From NCBI RefSeq assembly GCF_003116585.1, contig NZ_QEHM01000004.1:434001-498000 (forward strand): 64,000 nt of DNA. Direction: 5' to 3'. The first letter of the stretch is position 1. Each line of letters starts with the position of its first letter. A model generated the notes under the pieces. It worked only from the letters and a program-made list of their open reading frames with translations, made no database searches and was not told where the DNA came from. Positions 34,460 through 42,767 of this stretch are shown piece after piece. Made by a program: the position numbers and the translations under genes. This DNA is from Albibacillus kandeliae. GTDB lineage: Bacteria; Pseudomonadota; Alphaproteobacteria; Rhodobacterales; Rhodobacteraceae.

Positions 34460-34891
34460 ATGACCGGGAAAGATGACTTCGATCTGCAGTATTTCCTGCC
34501 TTACCTGCTGAACCAGGCGGCGGAGGAGGCCAGCATTGCCTTTCAGAAGGTCTACAAGAGCCGCTACGGGATGCTGCGCACCGAGTGGCGGGTGCTGTTT
34601 CACCTCGGGCGCTATGGCGCCATGACCGCGACCGACATCGGCGAGCGGGCGCGCATCCACAAGACCAAGGTCAGCCGCGCGGTGCAGCGGCTGGAAGACC
34701 GGCGCTTTCTGACCCGCGAGCGGATCGCGGTCGACCGCCGGTCGGAACGGCTGGAGCTGACCGCGACAGGCCAGACGGCCTATCGCGAGCTGAGCCAGGT
34801 GGCGCAGGATTACGACCGCGCCCTGATGTCCGAGTTCAGCGCCGAGGAATCGGAGATGCTGAAACGGTTGCTGGTGCGGCTCGCCAAGTAG
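34460..34891 (+). CDS. MarR family transcriptional regulator (HmgR-like)
   Basis: 143 residues with a central winged helix: MTATDIGERARIHKTKVSRA recognition helix, then LEDRRFLTRERIAVDRRSER wing. Divergent from hmgA, so probably a homogentisate-responsive repressor of the hmgA operon (inference from position). ATG 34460 follows AGGAAAGG; the upstream open frame has no family match. Confidence 0.88.
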   Translation: MTGKDDFDLQYFLPYLLNQAAEEASIAFQKVYKSRYGMLRTEWRVLFHLGRYGAMTATDIGERARIHKTKVSRAVQRLEDRRFLTRERIAVDRRSERLELTATGQTAYRELSQVAQDYDRALMSEFSAEESEMLKRLLVRLAK

Positions 34892-34903
34892 GCCGCCCCT
34901 GCC

Positions 34904-35533
34904 TCATGCGGTGCCGCTGGGGCGCGCCTTGATCCCGTCGAACCAGGCCTGCGTCGCGGTGTGTCCTTCGGGGATGCGCTGCTTGATCACCCGGGCGAAG
35001 TCGACAAAGACGTAGGTGGTGATGTCGGCCAGCGTGAAGGTATCGGTCGCCACGTAGGGGCTCTGCTGCAGCCGGTCCTCCAGCATGTCGAAGAAGGCCC
35101 GGGCGCGGGTGCGTCCGCGTTCGGCGAGCTCGGGGATCTGGGCGTGGTTCACCACGCCGGTCACCGCGCGGTCCTTCATGTGAGGGTTGCCGTTGCGCAG
35201 GGCCTCGGCGATCGGCAGGCCGCCCTGATGTTCGGCGATGGCGGTCCAGGTCGCGATCAGGCCCTTTTCGACCGGGGTCACGCCCATCAGCGGGGGGTTG
35301 GGAAACCTGGCTTCGAGATAGGCGGCGATGCCGAGGTTCTCGGTCAGCACCTCGCCCTCGTCCGTCACCAGCACCGGGATCGTCGCGCGCGGGTTGACCG
35401 CGAGGAACTCGGGGCGCAGTTGCTCGGCCTTGGCGATCGAGACGTCGCGGGTCTCGATGGTCAGCCCCTTCTCGGCGATGAACATCCGGGCGCGCCGCGG
35501 GTTGGGCGCGGTGGAACAGTCGTAAAACAGCAT
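34904..35533 (-). CDS. Glutathione S-transferase family protein
   Basis: 209 residues: N-terminal thioredoxin fold FYDCSTAPNPRRARMFIAEK, cis-Pro loop RATIPVLVTDEG, and LTENLGIAAYLE glutathione contact. The helical domain contains FTLADITTYVFVDFA. It is convergent with the MarR gene and outside the homogentisate operon; the substrate is unknown. Confidence 0.85.
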   Translation of the reverse strand: MLFYDCSTAPNPRRARMFIAEKGLTIETRDVSIAKAEQLRPEFLAVNPRATIPVLVTDEGEVLTENLGIAAYLEARFPNPPLMGVTPVEKGLIATWTAIAEHQGGLPIAEALRNGNPHMKDRAVTGVVNHAQIPELAERGRTRARAFFDMLEDRLQQSPYVATDTFTLADITTYVFVDFARVIKQRIPEGHTATQAWFDGIKARPSGTA

Positions 35534-35608
35534 GTCGGGTCTCCTCCTTGCCGCGCAGCTTCCCGGTGAACGCGGGGCGTGACAAGGGGAGACCGCGCCG
35601 ACGCTGCG

Positions 35609-36763
35609 TCAGCCGGCGCTGTCCTTCAGCTGCGCGGCGACCGCCCTGGCGATGACCTGTTCCTCGTCGGTGGGGATCACCAGCACCTCGGCCCGGCCGG
35701 TGCCGATGCGCGGCCCTGCGGCGGCGTTCGCCTGCGCGTCGAGGTCGAGGCCGAGGAAGCCCAGCCCCTCGATGATGCGGCGGCGGATCTCGGTCGAATG
35801 TTCGCCGACGCCGCCAGTGAAGACCACGCCGTCGATCCCGCCCATCTCGCCCGCCAGCGCGGCGATCTCGCGGCGGATGCGGTGGACGTAGTAGTCCAGC
35901 GCCTCGGCCGCGCGGGGATCGTCGGCGGCGAGAAGGGTGCGCATGTCGTGGCTGATGCCGGACATGCCCTTGAGCCCGCTCTCCTTGTAGAGAAGGTGGG
36001 TCAGGTCATCGTATCCCATGCCCCGGTTCATCAGGTAGAGCAGCACGCCCGGGTCGATCTGGCCGGGCCGGGTGCCCATCGCGATCCCGTCGAGTGCGGA
36101 GAAGCCCATGGTGGTGGAGAAGCTCCGGCCATCCTTCAAAGCGCAGAGGGAGGCGCCGTTGCCGAGGTGGGCGATCACCGTCTTGCCGGCGGCCAGCGCG
36201 GGGTAATCGCGGCGGAGGACGCCCGAAACATAGTCGTAGGACAGGCCGTGGAAGCCATAGCGGCGGATGCCCTCGTCGTAATACTGGCGCGGCAGCCCGT
36301 AGGTGTCGCAGACGAAGGGATGCCCCTGGTGGAAGGCGGTGTCGAAACAGCCGACCTGGATCGCGCGGGGGAAGGCCGCCTGCGCGGCGGCGACGGCGGC
36401 GAGGTTGTGCGGCTGGTGCAGCGGGACCAGCGGGATGATCTCGCGCAGCTTGGCGATGATCTCGGGCGTCAGCACCACCGGCGCGCGCAGGTCGGCGCCA
36501 CCGTGCACGATGCGGTGCCCGACCCCGAGGACGGCGCGCCCTTCGAGGATGGGGCCGAGCGAGGTCAGGATGGCGATGACGGCGCCGTTGTGGTCGGCCT
36601 GCCCGATCTCGCTGGTTGCTCCGCCGCTGATCTCGAGACGGGCGTGGGCGCCGATGTTCTCGACCTGGCCCGTACGCAGCAGGCGGGGTTCGCCATCGGC
36701 CGACTCGTAGAGCCCGAACTTGAGCGAGGAGGACCCGGCGTTCAGCGTCAGGATCGCGCTCAT
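35609..36763 (-). CDS. ackA: Acetate kinase
   Basis: Interconverts acetate plus ATP and acetyl phosphate. 384 residues: N-terminal ILTLNAGSSSLKFGLYE, RIVHGGADLRAPVVL, FDTAFHQGHPFVCDTYGLP, and VFTGGVGEHSTEIRRRI, the acetokinase signatures. ATG 36763 overlaps the pta stop, giving a coupled pta-ackA operon. Confidence 0.95.
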   Translation of the reverse strand: MSAILTLNAGSSSLKFGLYESADGEPRLLRTGQVENIGAHARLEISGGATSEIGQADHNGAVIAILTSLGPILEGRAVLGVGHRIVHGGADLRAPVVLTPEIIAKLREIIPLVPLHQPHNLAAVAAAQAAFPRAIQVGCFDTAFHQGHPFVCDTYGLPRQYYDEGIRRYGFHGLSYDYVSGVLRRDYPALAAGKTVIAHLGNGASLCALKDGRSFSTTMGFSALDGIAMGTRPGQIDPGVLLYLMNRGMGYDDLTHLLYKESGLKGMSGISHDMRTLLAADDPRAAEALDYYVHRIRREIAALAGEMGGIDGVVFTGGVGEHSTEIRRRIIEGLGFLGLDLDAQANAAAGPRIGTGRAEVLVIPTDEEQVIARAVAAQLKDSAG

Positions 36764-38145
36764 GCCGCGCCACTCCGGGCCGCGTTCAGCGCCGCCACCG
36801 CGCAGGAGGCCAGCCGCGACTGTTCGTCATCGGCGCGCGAGGTGAGGATGATCGGGCATTTCGCCCCCATCACGATCCCGGCTGACCGGGCGTGGGCGAG
36901 GTAACTCAGTTCCTTGGCCAGCATGTTGCCCGCCTCCATGTTCGGTACCACGAGGATCTCGGCATGACCCGCGACGAGAGAGCGGATGCCCTTGGTCTGC
37001 GCGGCGCCGAGGTTCACCGCGTTGTCCATTGCCAGCGGGCCGTCCACCAGCCCGCCCAGAATCTGACCGCGCTCGGCCATCTTGGAGAGGATCGCGGCGT
37101 CGAGGGTCGAGGGGATCGCCGGGTTCACCGTTTCCACCGCCGACAGCACGCCGACCTTGGGTTCGGGGATGCCGAGCGAATGGGCAAGGTAGATCGCGTT
37201 CTGGATGATGTCGGCCTTGGTCTGGAGATCGGGGGCGATGTTGATCGCCGCATCGGAGACGAACAGCAGGTGATCGAGCCCCGGCACGTCCATCACGAAG
37301 ACATGGCTCAGGCGGCGACCGATGCGCAGGCCGGTCTCGCGCCGGACCACCGCGCCAAGGAAGACGTCGGTGTGCAGGTGCCCCTTCATCAGGGCCGCGG
37401 CCTCGCCCTCGTGCACCAGCTTGACTGCATGTTCGGCGGCGGCCGCGTGGCTGGCGATGTCGATGATGCGATAGCCGGAGATATCGAGGCCCGCCGTCTT
37501 GGCCGCGCCCTCGATCTTCGCAGCATCGCCGATCAGGATCGGGTCGATGAGCGTGTGCTGCGCCGCGAGGATGGCGCCGCCGAGCGAGTCCTCCTCCTCT
37601 GGCGCGACGACGGCGGTGGGCATCGGCGGCAGCGGTTCGGCCTGTTCCAGCAGCCGTTCGAAATGCTTGTGGCTCTGCAGCATCAGGCCCGGGATCTCGG
37701 AGCTGTCAAAGCTCAGCGGGCGCTCGGGCGCGACGACGACGGCCTCTCCCTCGACGATGGGGCGGCCGTCGGACGTGGTGACCGAGGTGGCAAAGGTGAC
37801 CAGCCGGTCGTCCCCTTTTGCGGTCAGCCGGACCCGGACGGTCAGCGTGTCGCCCGCGTGCGCCTGCCCCCGGAACTGGAGCGTCTGGCTGCGATAGAGC
37901 GTCCCCGGCCCGGGCAGGTCGCACCCCAGAACGGCGGAGATCAGCGAGGCGATCCACATGCCCGGCGCAATGGCCTCCTCGACGCCATCACCATCGCCAT
38001 CCTCGCGGGGGAGGTGCATCGGGTTCACGTTGCCGGAGGAGTTGGCGAAGACGTAGAGATCGTCGGCGACCAGCGTCCGGGTCTGCTCGGCCTCCATGCC
38101 GACCGCCAGCTGGGCGAAGGGGATGTTGTGAATAGGTCTGTTCAT
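36760..38145 (-). CDS. pta: MaoC-domain / phosphate acetyltransferase fusion
   Basis: 461 residues. Residues 1-150 are a MaoC-like hot-dog domain (YVFANSSGNVNPMHLPRED), and 160-461 a phosphotransacetylase domain (HLHTDVFLGAVVRRETGLRI; GPLAMDNAVNLGAAQTKGI). Such enoyl-CoA hydratase/Pta fusions are known in alphaproteobacteria. The Pta part makes acetyl-CoA or other acyl-CoA from acyl phosphates and works with AckA; what the hydratase part acts on is unclear. ATG 38145 precedes the MaoC homology. Confidence 0.88.
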   Translation of the reverse strand: MNRPIHNIPFAQLAVGMEAEQTRTLVADDLYVFANSSGNVNPMHLPREDGDGDGVEEAIAPGMWIASLISAVLGCDLPGPGTLYRSQTLQFRGQAHAGDTLTVRVRLTAKGDDRLVTFATSVTTSDGRPIVEGEAVVVAPERPLSFDSSEIPGLMLQSHKHFERLLEQAEPLPPMPTAVVAPEEEDSLGGAILAAQHTLIDPILIGDAAKIEGAAKTAGLDISGYRIIDIASHAAAAEHAVKLVHEGEAAALMKGHLHTDVFLGAVVRRETGLRIGRRLSHVFVMDVPGLDHLLFVSDAAINIAPDLQTKADIIQNAIYLAHSLGIPEPKVGVLSAVETVNPAIPSTLDAAILSKMAERGQILGGLVDGPLAMDNAVNLGAAQTKGIRSLVAGHAEILVVPNMEAGNMLAKELSYLAHARSAGIVMGAKCPIILTSRADDEQSRLASCAVAALNAARSGAA

Positions 38146-38321
38146 CCTGCCAATCCCTTGGGTCGCGTTTGCTGTCCGCACCCGCGCAATGCCCCAAGGT
38201 GTCGGCAGTTTTGTCCGCAAAGTCCAGTATTGTCGGGGATTTGCCCCCATGACTCGCCGTCGCAGGGTGACAAGCGTTCATGACGATTGCGCAACGCCCC
38301 ACGGTCGGGCGCCCGGAATGC

Positions 38322-38357
38322 AAACAGGGCGGCCCCGGTCTTTCCCGTGCCGCCCTG
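38322..38357 (-). terminator. Terminator after scoB
   Basis: On the minus strand CAGGGCGGC (38357-38349) pairs with GCCGCCCTG (38333-38325), followed by TTTG. A 9-bp stem 26 nt after the scoB stop separates scoAB from pta-ackA. Confidence 0.7.
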
Positions 38358-38382
38358 CCGTCTTGTCCGAAACGTGCCGCGC

Positions 38383-39066
38383 CTAGAGATCGGGCACCGC
38401 GATGTCGATCACCTCGCCATCGGTCGCCAGCTCGCCGCCGGTCACCGCGCGCAGATCGTCGACCGAGAGCCCGGCGACCTTCTCGCGCAGGACGAAGCGG
38501 CCGCCCTCGACGTCGATCACCGCCAGCGACGAGTAGACGCGTGTGACGCAGCCCACCCCGGTCAGCGGCATGGTGCAGCGGTCGACCAGCTTGGGTTCGC
38601 CGTTCTTGGTCACGTGATCGGTCAGCACGCAGACCCGCTTGGCCCCGTTGACGAGGTCCATCGCGCCGCCCACGGCAGGCACGCCCTTGCCGGTGGACCA
38701 GTTGGCGAGGTCACCGTTCTGGGCAACCTGGAAGGCGCCGAGGATCGCCACGTCGAGGTGGCCGCCGCGGATCATCGAGAAGCTGTCGGCATGGTGGAAG
38801 AAGGCCGCGCCCGGGTTCAGGGTGATCGCCTTCTTGCCGGCGTTGATCAGGTCCCAGTCCTCTTCGCCTTCCTTCGGCGCCTTGCCGAAGCCCAGCACGC
38901 CGTTCTCGGTGTGGAACACCGCCTGACGGTTCTCGGGCTGGAACTTGGCGACCATCTCGGGGAAGCCGATTCCGAGGTTCACATAGGCGCCATCCTCGAT
39001 GTCCTGCGCCGCGCGCCATGCGATCTGGGCGTTGCTCAGCTTGTGCTTTTCCAGTGTCTCGCTCAT
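38383..39066 (-). CDS. scoB: 3-oxoacid CoA-transferase subunit B
   Basis: 227 residues. The catalytic Glu is in VFHTENGVLGFG, with YVNLGIGFPEMV at the N-terminus and GGAMDLVNGAKRVCVLTDH. With subunit A it moves CoA from succinyl-CoA to acetoacetate (or another 3-oxoacid). ATGA overlap with scoA. Given FahA nearby, acetoacetate is the likely substrate. Confidence 0.93.
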   Translation of the reverse strand: MSETLEKHKLSNAQIAWRAAQDIEDGAYVNLGIGFPEMVAKFQPENRQAVFHTENGVLGFGKAPKEGEEDWDLINAGKKAITLNPGAAFFHHADSFSMIRGGHLDVAILGAFQVAQNGDLANWSTGKGVPAVGGAMDLVNGAKRVCVLTDHVTKNGEPKLVDRCTMPLTGVGCVTRVYSSLAVIDVEGGRFVLREKVAGLSVDDLRAVTGGELATDGEVIDIAVPDL

Positions 39067-39770
39067 GGGTAGACCGCCCCCTCGCGGTTCAGCACTTCTT
39101 CCTGTTTCGCATCGCTTACCTCGACCACCGCGTCGACGAAGATGCCGGGGGTGATGACCTGCTCGGGCTCGATCCCGCCCAGCGGGACCAGCGTGCCGAC
39201 CTGCGCCACCGTGTGCGCCCCGGCCATGGCCATGATCGGGTTGAAGTTGCGTGCGGCCATTCGGTAGGTCAGGTTGCCCATCTGGTCACCCAGCTCGGCC
39301 TTGATCAGCGCGAAGTCGGCCTTGAGCCAGCGCTCCTGAACGTAGTGCTTGCCGTCGAACTCGGCGGTCGGCTTGCCCTCGGCGAGCTCGGTGCCATAGG
39401 CGGTCGGCGTGTAGAAGGCGGGGATGCCGGCGCCACCGGCGCGGATGCGCTCGGCCAGCGTGCCCTGCGGGACCAGTTCCAGCTCGATCTCGCCCGCGAG
39501 GTACTTTTCGTTGAAGACGCGCGGATCGCTGGAGCGCGGGAAGGAACAGATCATCTTGGCAACGAGGCCCTGTTCGATCATGGCGGCGATGCCGACATGC
39601 CCGTTGCCCGCGTTGTTGTTGATCACCGTGAGGTTCTTCGGCCCCTTGTCGATCAGCGCGTGAATCAGCTCGATCGGCGCGCCGGAGCCACCGAACCCCC
39701 CGATCATGACCGTTGCACCGTCCCCGATCGGGCTGACGGCCTCGGCCAGGGACCCAAGTCTCTTGTCCAT
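39063..39770 (-). CDS. scoA: 3-oxoacid CoA-transferase subunit A
   Basis: 235 residues. The CoA-transferase I signature is DGATVMIGGFGGSGAPIELI, and NNNAGNGHVGIAAMIEQG follows. It partners with scoB in an overlapping pair. The SCOT, PcaI and AtoD types are not separable by eye. Confidence 0.92.
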   Translation of the reverse strand: MDKRLGSLAEAVSPIGDGATVMIGGFGGSGAPIELIHALIDKGPKNLTVINNNAGNGHVGIAAMIEQGLVAKMICSFPRSSDPRVFNEKYLAGEIELELVPQGTLAERIRAGGAGIPAFYTPTAYGTELAEGKPTAEFDGKHYVQERWLKADFALIKAELGDQMGNLTYRMAARNFNPIMAMAGAHTVAQVGTLVPLGGIEPEQVITPGIFVDAVVEVSDAKQEEVLNREGAVYP

Positions 39771-40022
39771 CTGTCTTCCTCTTCGACGCGGCCAGGGGCC
39801 GCTGCACAGGTTCCCTTAGCTTATCGTCGGGGCAAGGTGAATGCACAGTCGCTGTGCCTGACGACCGTCGCGGCCGGCCGCTCCCGGAATATGCAAGGCT
39901 TTCAGGACGTTCGCCGATCAAGGGGGGCGCGGGGTGCGCGCCCGGACCTGAAATCCGACAAAAACGGCAGGGTATTCTTACCTGACAATTCCAGTCAACT
40001 ACTTGATTTTTAACGATTTTCT

Positions 40023-40051
40023 CTTGCACCCGCCGGAACCCGGGGCTATAT
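40023..40051 (+). promoter_or_regulatory. Alphaproteobacterial housekeeping promoter for the candidate small RNA
   Basis: CTTGCA (40023-40028), exactly 17 nt, then CTATAT (40046-40051). The alphaproteobacterial sigma-70 consensus is CTTGAC-N17-CTATAT; four of six -35 positions and all six -10 positions agree. It points away from scoA, toward the terminator at 40143. Confidence 0.6.
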
Positions 40052-40057
40052 GATTCT

Positions 40058-40169
40058 CAAGACAGCAAGCCAGCGACAAAGCCAGCAAGCGATCCAGACC
40101 CAAGCTAGGCAGACCTATCCACCTAGCCAGGCAATTCCACCGAAACCGGCGCCCATGCGTCGGTTTTTT
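40058..40169 (+). ncRNA. Candidate small RNA, about 110 nt
   Basis: Bounded by the promoter at 40023-40051 and an intrinsic terminator at 40143-40169 (AAACCGGCGC, CCAT, GCGTCGGTTT, with one G-U pair, then T-run). No reading frame with a ribosome-binding site spans it. Internally GCTAGG (40104-40109) pairs with CCTAGC (40122-40127) around a 12-nt loop, and near-repeats AGCCAGCGA/AGCCAGCAA occur at the 5' end. It does not look like SRP, 6S, tmRNA or CcsR (no CCUCCUCCC). A terminated mRNA leader is unlikely because the downstream gene is convergent. Confidence 0.5.
40143..40169 (+). terminator. Intrinsic terminator of the candidate small RNA
   Basis: A 10-bp stem (one G-U pair) with CCAT loop and six consecutive T. 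It could also serve convergent nbaC transcripts only weakly, as the minus strand has just an A-run-derived GGTTTCGG tail. Confidence 0.75.
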
Positions 40170-40237
40170 GTTATCCCGGACAAACGAAAACGCGCCGCAC
40201 AGGGCGGCGCGCTGGTGCAGGCAAATCGGCCTGAGCG

Positions 40238-40801
40238 TCAGAGGGTGACCCAGCCCTCGGGCGGCTTGCCCTTGCCGGGGTGGACCTCGCCGCAGCTCGG
40301 GCAGGTCCGGGCCTCCATGTCGGCGTGGAATGCCTCGTAGATCTTGGGCAGCTGCGAGACGATGCCCTCGGGGCCGTCCAGCGACACCTCGGCGCGGTGC
40401 ACGAGGCTCTTGCAGTTGAAGCAGTACCACTCGAACCCCTCGCTCATGCCGGGCTGGCGGGGCGCCTCGACCACGATGCCGATGGAGCCTTCCTGCGGGC
40501 GCTGGGGCGCGTGGCGGGTGTGGGCGGGCAGCATGAAGACTTCGCCCTCGCGCACGGGCACGTCGTAGATTTCGCCGCCATCGGCGATCTTGAGGACCAT
40601 GTCGCCCTTCTGCTGGAAGAACCATTCCTCGACCGGGTCGTCATGGAAATCCATCCGCGTGTTCGGGCCGCCCACGACCATGACGATCATATCGCCTTCC
40701 TTGTGGAGAAGCTGGTTGCCCACCGGCGGCTTCAGCTTGTCCGCATGGTCCTCGACCCATTTCTTGAAATTGAACGCCTGGAGTTTCGGGTGCGGGGTCA
40801 T
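40238..40801 (-). CDS. nbaC: 3-hydroxyanthranilate 3,4-dioxygenase
   Basis: Fe(II) extradiol-type cupin opening 3-hydroxyanthranilate in tryptophan/2-nitrobenzoate breakdown. 187 residues. Metal ligands sit in MDFHDDPVEEWFFQQKGDM (His, Glu) and LPAHTRHAPQRP (His). Two CxxC pairs (YCFNC; CPSCGE) form the second, rubredoxin-like metal site of bacterial enzymes. ATG 40801 matches family N-termini; no other kyn genes are adjacent, although an arylformamidase-like gene lies 5 kb away. Confidence 0.93.
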   Translation of the reverse strand: MTPHPKLQAFNFKKWVEDHADKLKPPVGNQLLHKEGDMIVMVVGGPNTRMDFHDDPVEEWFFQQKGDMVLKIADGGEIYDVPVREGEVFMLPAHTRHAPQRPQEGSIGIVVEAPRQPGMSEGFEWYCFNCKSLVHRAEVSLDGPEGIVSQLPKIYEAFHADMEARTCPSCGEVHPGKGKPPEGWVTL

Positions 40802-40924
40802 TTCTGGCCTCTCTGTTGCGGTTTCGCTTGTTGCTGCGATCTGGCGCGAGCCTAGCAAGGCTTGGGCCCCTCATGGAAGAATATCGGCGCATGTGGCTAT
40901 CCAAAATGCGAATAGCCGACGCGC

Positions 40925-41803
40925 TCAGGTCAGGACGATGGCCGTTCCGGCGAGGGCCAGCACCGCCCCCAGCCAGACCCTCAAAGCCGGACGGCTGCGA
41001 CCGCGCGGGGCAAGCGCCACCAGCCCGGCGGTAAAGAAGACGTCGAGCGCGGCAAGCACGGCGACAAGGGTCACCTCGGCATCGCGCAGGGCGAAAAACT
41101 GAAGCGTCTGGCCGGCGGTCAGCGCAGCGGCCCCGGCGAACTGCCAGGGGCCGAGATCGCGGAACAGTCGGGAGAGCGCATCGGCCCGGTCGCGGCGAAG
41201 CGCGGCGGCGGCGGTGAACCAGAGCAGCCCGGTGATCGCCCCGACGAAGGTGCCGAGCATCGGATCGGGCAGGTCCATCAGGCCGAGCCGCCGGAACCCA
41301 AGCGCGAGCGCGTAACCCGCCGCCGAACCGATGGCGAGGCCGTGACCGCCCAGTGCGCCCGCCGCGCCCCCCTTGCGGGAGACGCCCAGCAGGACCGCCA
41401 TCAAGATCAGCGCGCCGCCCGCGAGGACCTGAACCTCGGGCACCTCGCTGAGCATCAGGAAGGCGACCGGGACCGCCAAAACCGGCACCAGACGGCGGTA
41501 GAGGCTGGTGGAGACCGCGCCGATCAGGGCCGTGGCGCGGTAGTTGAGCAGCCGCCCGACCACCATCGAGAAGACACCCGCGAGCACGAAGAGCAGCATC
41601 GCCCAGTGGCCGCCGGGGGAGAGCACGTCCGGCAGCCCCGCCGACCCGAAGGACAGCCACAACACCAGCGTCACGGCGCAGGTCATCAGCACCGAGAGGT
41701 ACATGCCATTGTCGCCGCGCGCGGTGCGGGCCCCTTCGGCGACGCAGTAGCCGCCGATGCCGTAGCTCGCCGCCGAGAGGATCGCGAAGAGTTCTCCGGT
41801 CAA
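40925..41803 (-). CDS. EamA/DMT-superfamily permease
   Basis: 292 residues and about ten membrane helices in two EamA repeats (start MTGELFAILSAASYGIGGYC; second half from about AGALGGHGLAIGSAAGYALA). An inner-membrane metabolite exporter or importer of unknown substrate. It lies just after the DHDPS-like gene (10-nt gap), probably in one operon with it. Confidence 0.82.
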   Translation of the reverse strand: MTGELFAILSAASYGIGGYCVAEGARTARGDNGMYLSVLMTCAVTLVLWLSFGSAGLPDVLSPGGHWAMLLFVLAGVFSMVVGRLLNYRATALIGAVSTSLYRRLVPVLAVPVAFLMLSEVPEVQVLAGGALILMAVLLGVSRKGGAAGALGGHGLAIGSAAGYALALGFRRLGLMDLPDPMLGTFVGAITGLLWFTAAAALRRDRADALSRLFRDLGPWQFAGAAALTAGQTLQFFALRDAEVTLVAVLAALDVFFTAGLVALAPRGRSRPALRVWLGAVLALAGTAIVLT

Positions 41804-41813
41804 TCCCGGCCCG

Positions 41814-42767
41814 TCACAGTTTTAGGCCGCAGGAGTCGAAGGCGGCTTTGGTCCGCTCCTTCTCTTCCTCGGTCAGTTGCAGCAGCGGAGACCGCACCGG
41901 ACCTCCAACCTGGCCCAGCAGTTCCTGCCAGTACTTGCTGTGCGCCTGCGGCTTGCCGCCGGGCCGCGTGCTCTTGATCGCCTGCCGCACCGGGTCGAGG
42001 CTGTCGCGGACCTTGCGCGCCTCGTCGAACTTTCCGGCGAAGGCGAGGTCGGTGTATTCCTTCATGCGCTTGTCGTTCTTCGTCTGCAGCAGATACGGCG
42101 GGGCCGAGCAGAGGTAGAGCTTCCAATCCAGTTCTTCGATGTTGTCGAGCCATTCCTCCTCGGAGGCGGTCGAGACCTGGATCTTGTCGCCGACCATCTG
42201 GGTCAGGCGCACATACATCTCGCGCGGGACCGAGTACTTGATCGCCACGATGTTCGGCAGCTCGGCCACGCGGGCGCAGAGCTCGGGGCTCATCAGGTAG
42301 CCGCTGTCCGGGTGGCTCCACATGGCGATGCCGATGTCGACCTTGTCGCAGAGCTGCTTGTAGTAGTTGAAGACCGTGTCGTCCTGATCGTGGACGAAGT
42401 GGAGGATGGGCGCGTGCACCACGACGTAGTCGGCGCCGCAGTCCTGCGCGTGTTTGGCCAGTTCGACCACGGTGTCGAAGTTCTGGTCGGAGGCGGACAT
42501 GATCGTCGCGGCCTTGCCGTTGCATTCCTCGACCGCGATCTCGAAGTTGGTCTTGCGCTCGTCCAGCGACATGGAAAAGAACTCGCCCTGCTTACCGGCG
42601 ATGAACAGACCGTTGATGTCGAGGTCGTCGACCCAGTGGCGGATGTTCTGGCGCAGGCCCGCCTCGTCGAAGGCGCCATCGGGCTTGAACGGGTTCAGGG
42701 CGGCGGCCCAGATGCCCTTCATGTTCTCGCGGGCATAGTCCTTGGCGTCGAGCTTGGAATATTTCAT
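41814..42767 (-). CDS. Dihydrodipicolinate synthase/N-acetylneuraminate lyase family protein
   Basis: 317 residues, (beta/alpha)8 aldolase. The Schiff-base Lys lies in NIVAIKYSVPREMY, and GLFIAGKQGEFFSMSLDER replaces the usual GTTGE loop with GKQGE, suggesting a substrate other than pyruvate plus aspartate semialdehyde. ATG 42767 overlaps the molybdenum hydroxylase stop (ATGA). The family splits or joins a 2-oxo acid and an aldehyde; the real substrate is unknown. Confidence 0.82.
   Translation of the reverse strand: MKYSKLDAKDYARENMKGIWAAALNPFKPDGAFDEAGLRQNIRHWVDDLDINGLFIAGKQGEFFSMSLDERKTNFEIAVEECNGKAATIMSASDQNFDTVVELAKHAQDCGADYVVVHAPILHFVHDQDDTVFNYYKQLCDKVDIGIAMWSHPDSGYLMSPELCARVAELPNIVAIKYSVPREMYVRLTQMVGDKIQVSTASEEEWLDNIEELDWKLYLCSAPPYLLQTKNDKRMKEYTDLAFAGKFDEARKVRDSLDPVRQAIKSTRPGGKPQAHSKYWQELLGQVGGPVRSPLLQLTEEEKERTKAAFDSCGLKL

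Noticed and set aside
40058-40169. Candidate small RNA as 6S, SRP or CcsR RNA
   Set aside because: Too short for 6S, lacks the SRP GGAAGCAG-type loop and lacks CCUCCUCCC motifs.
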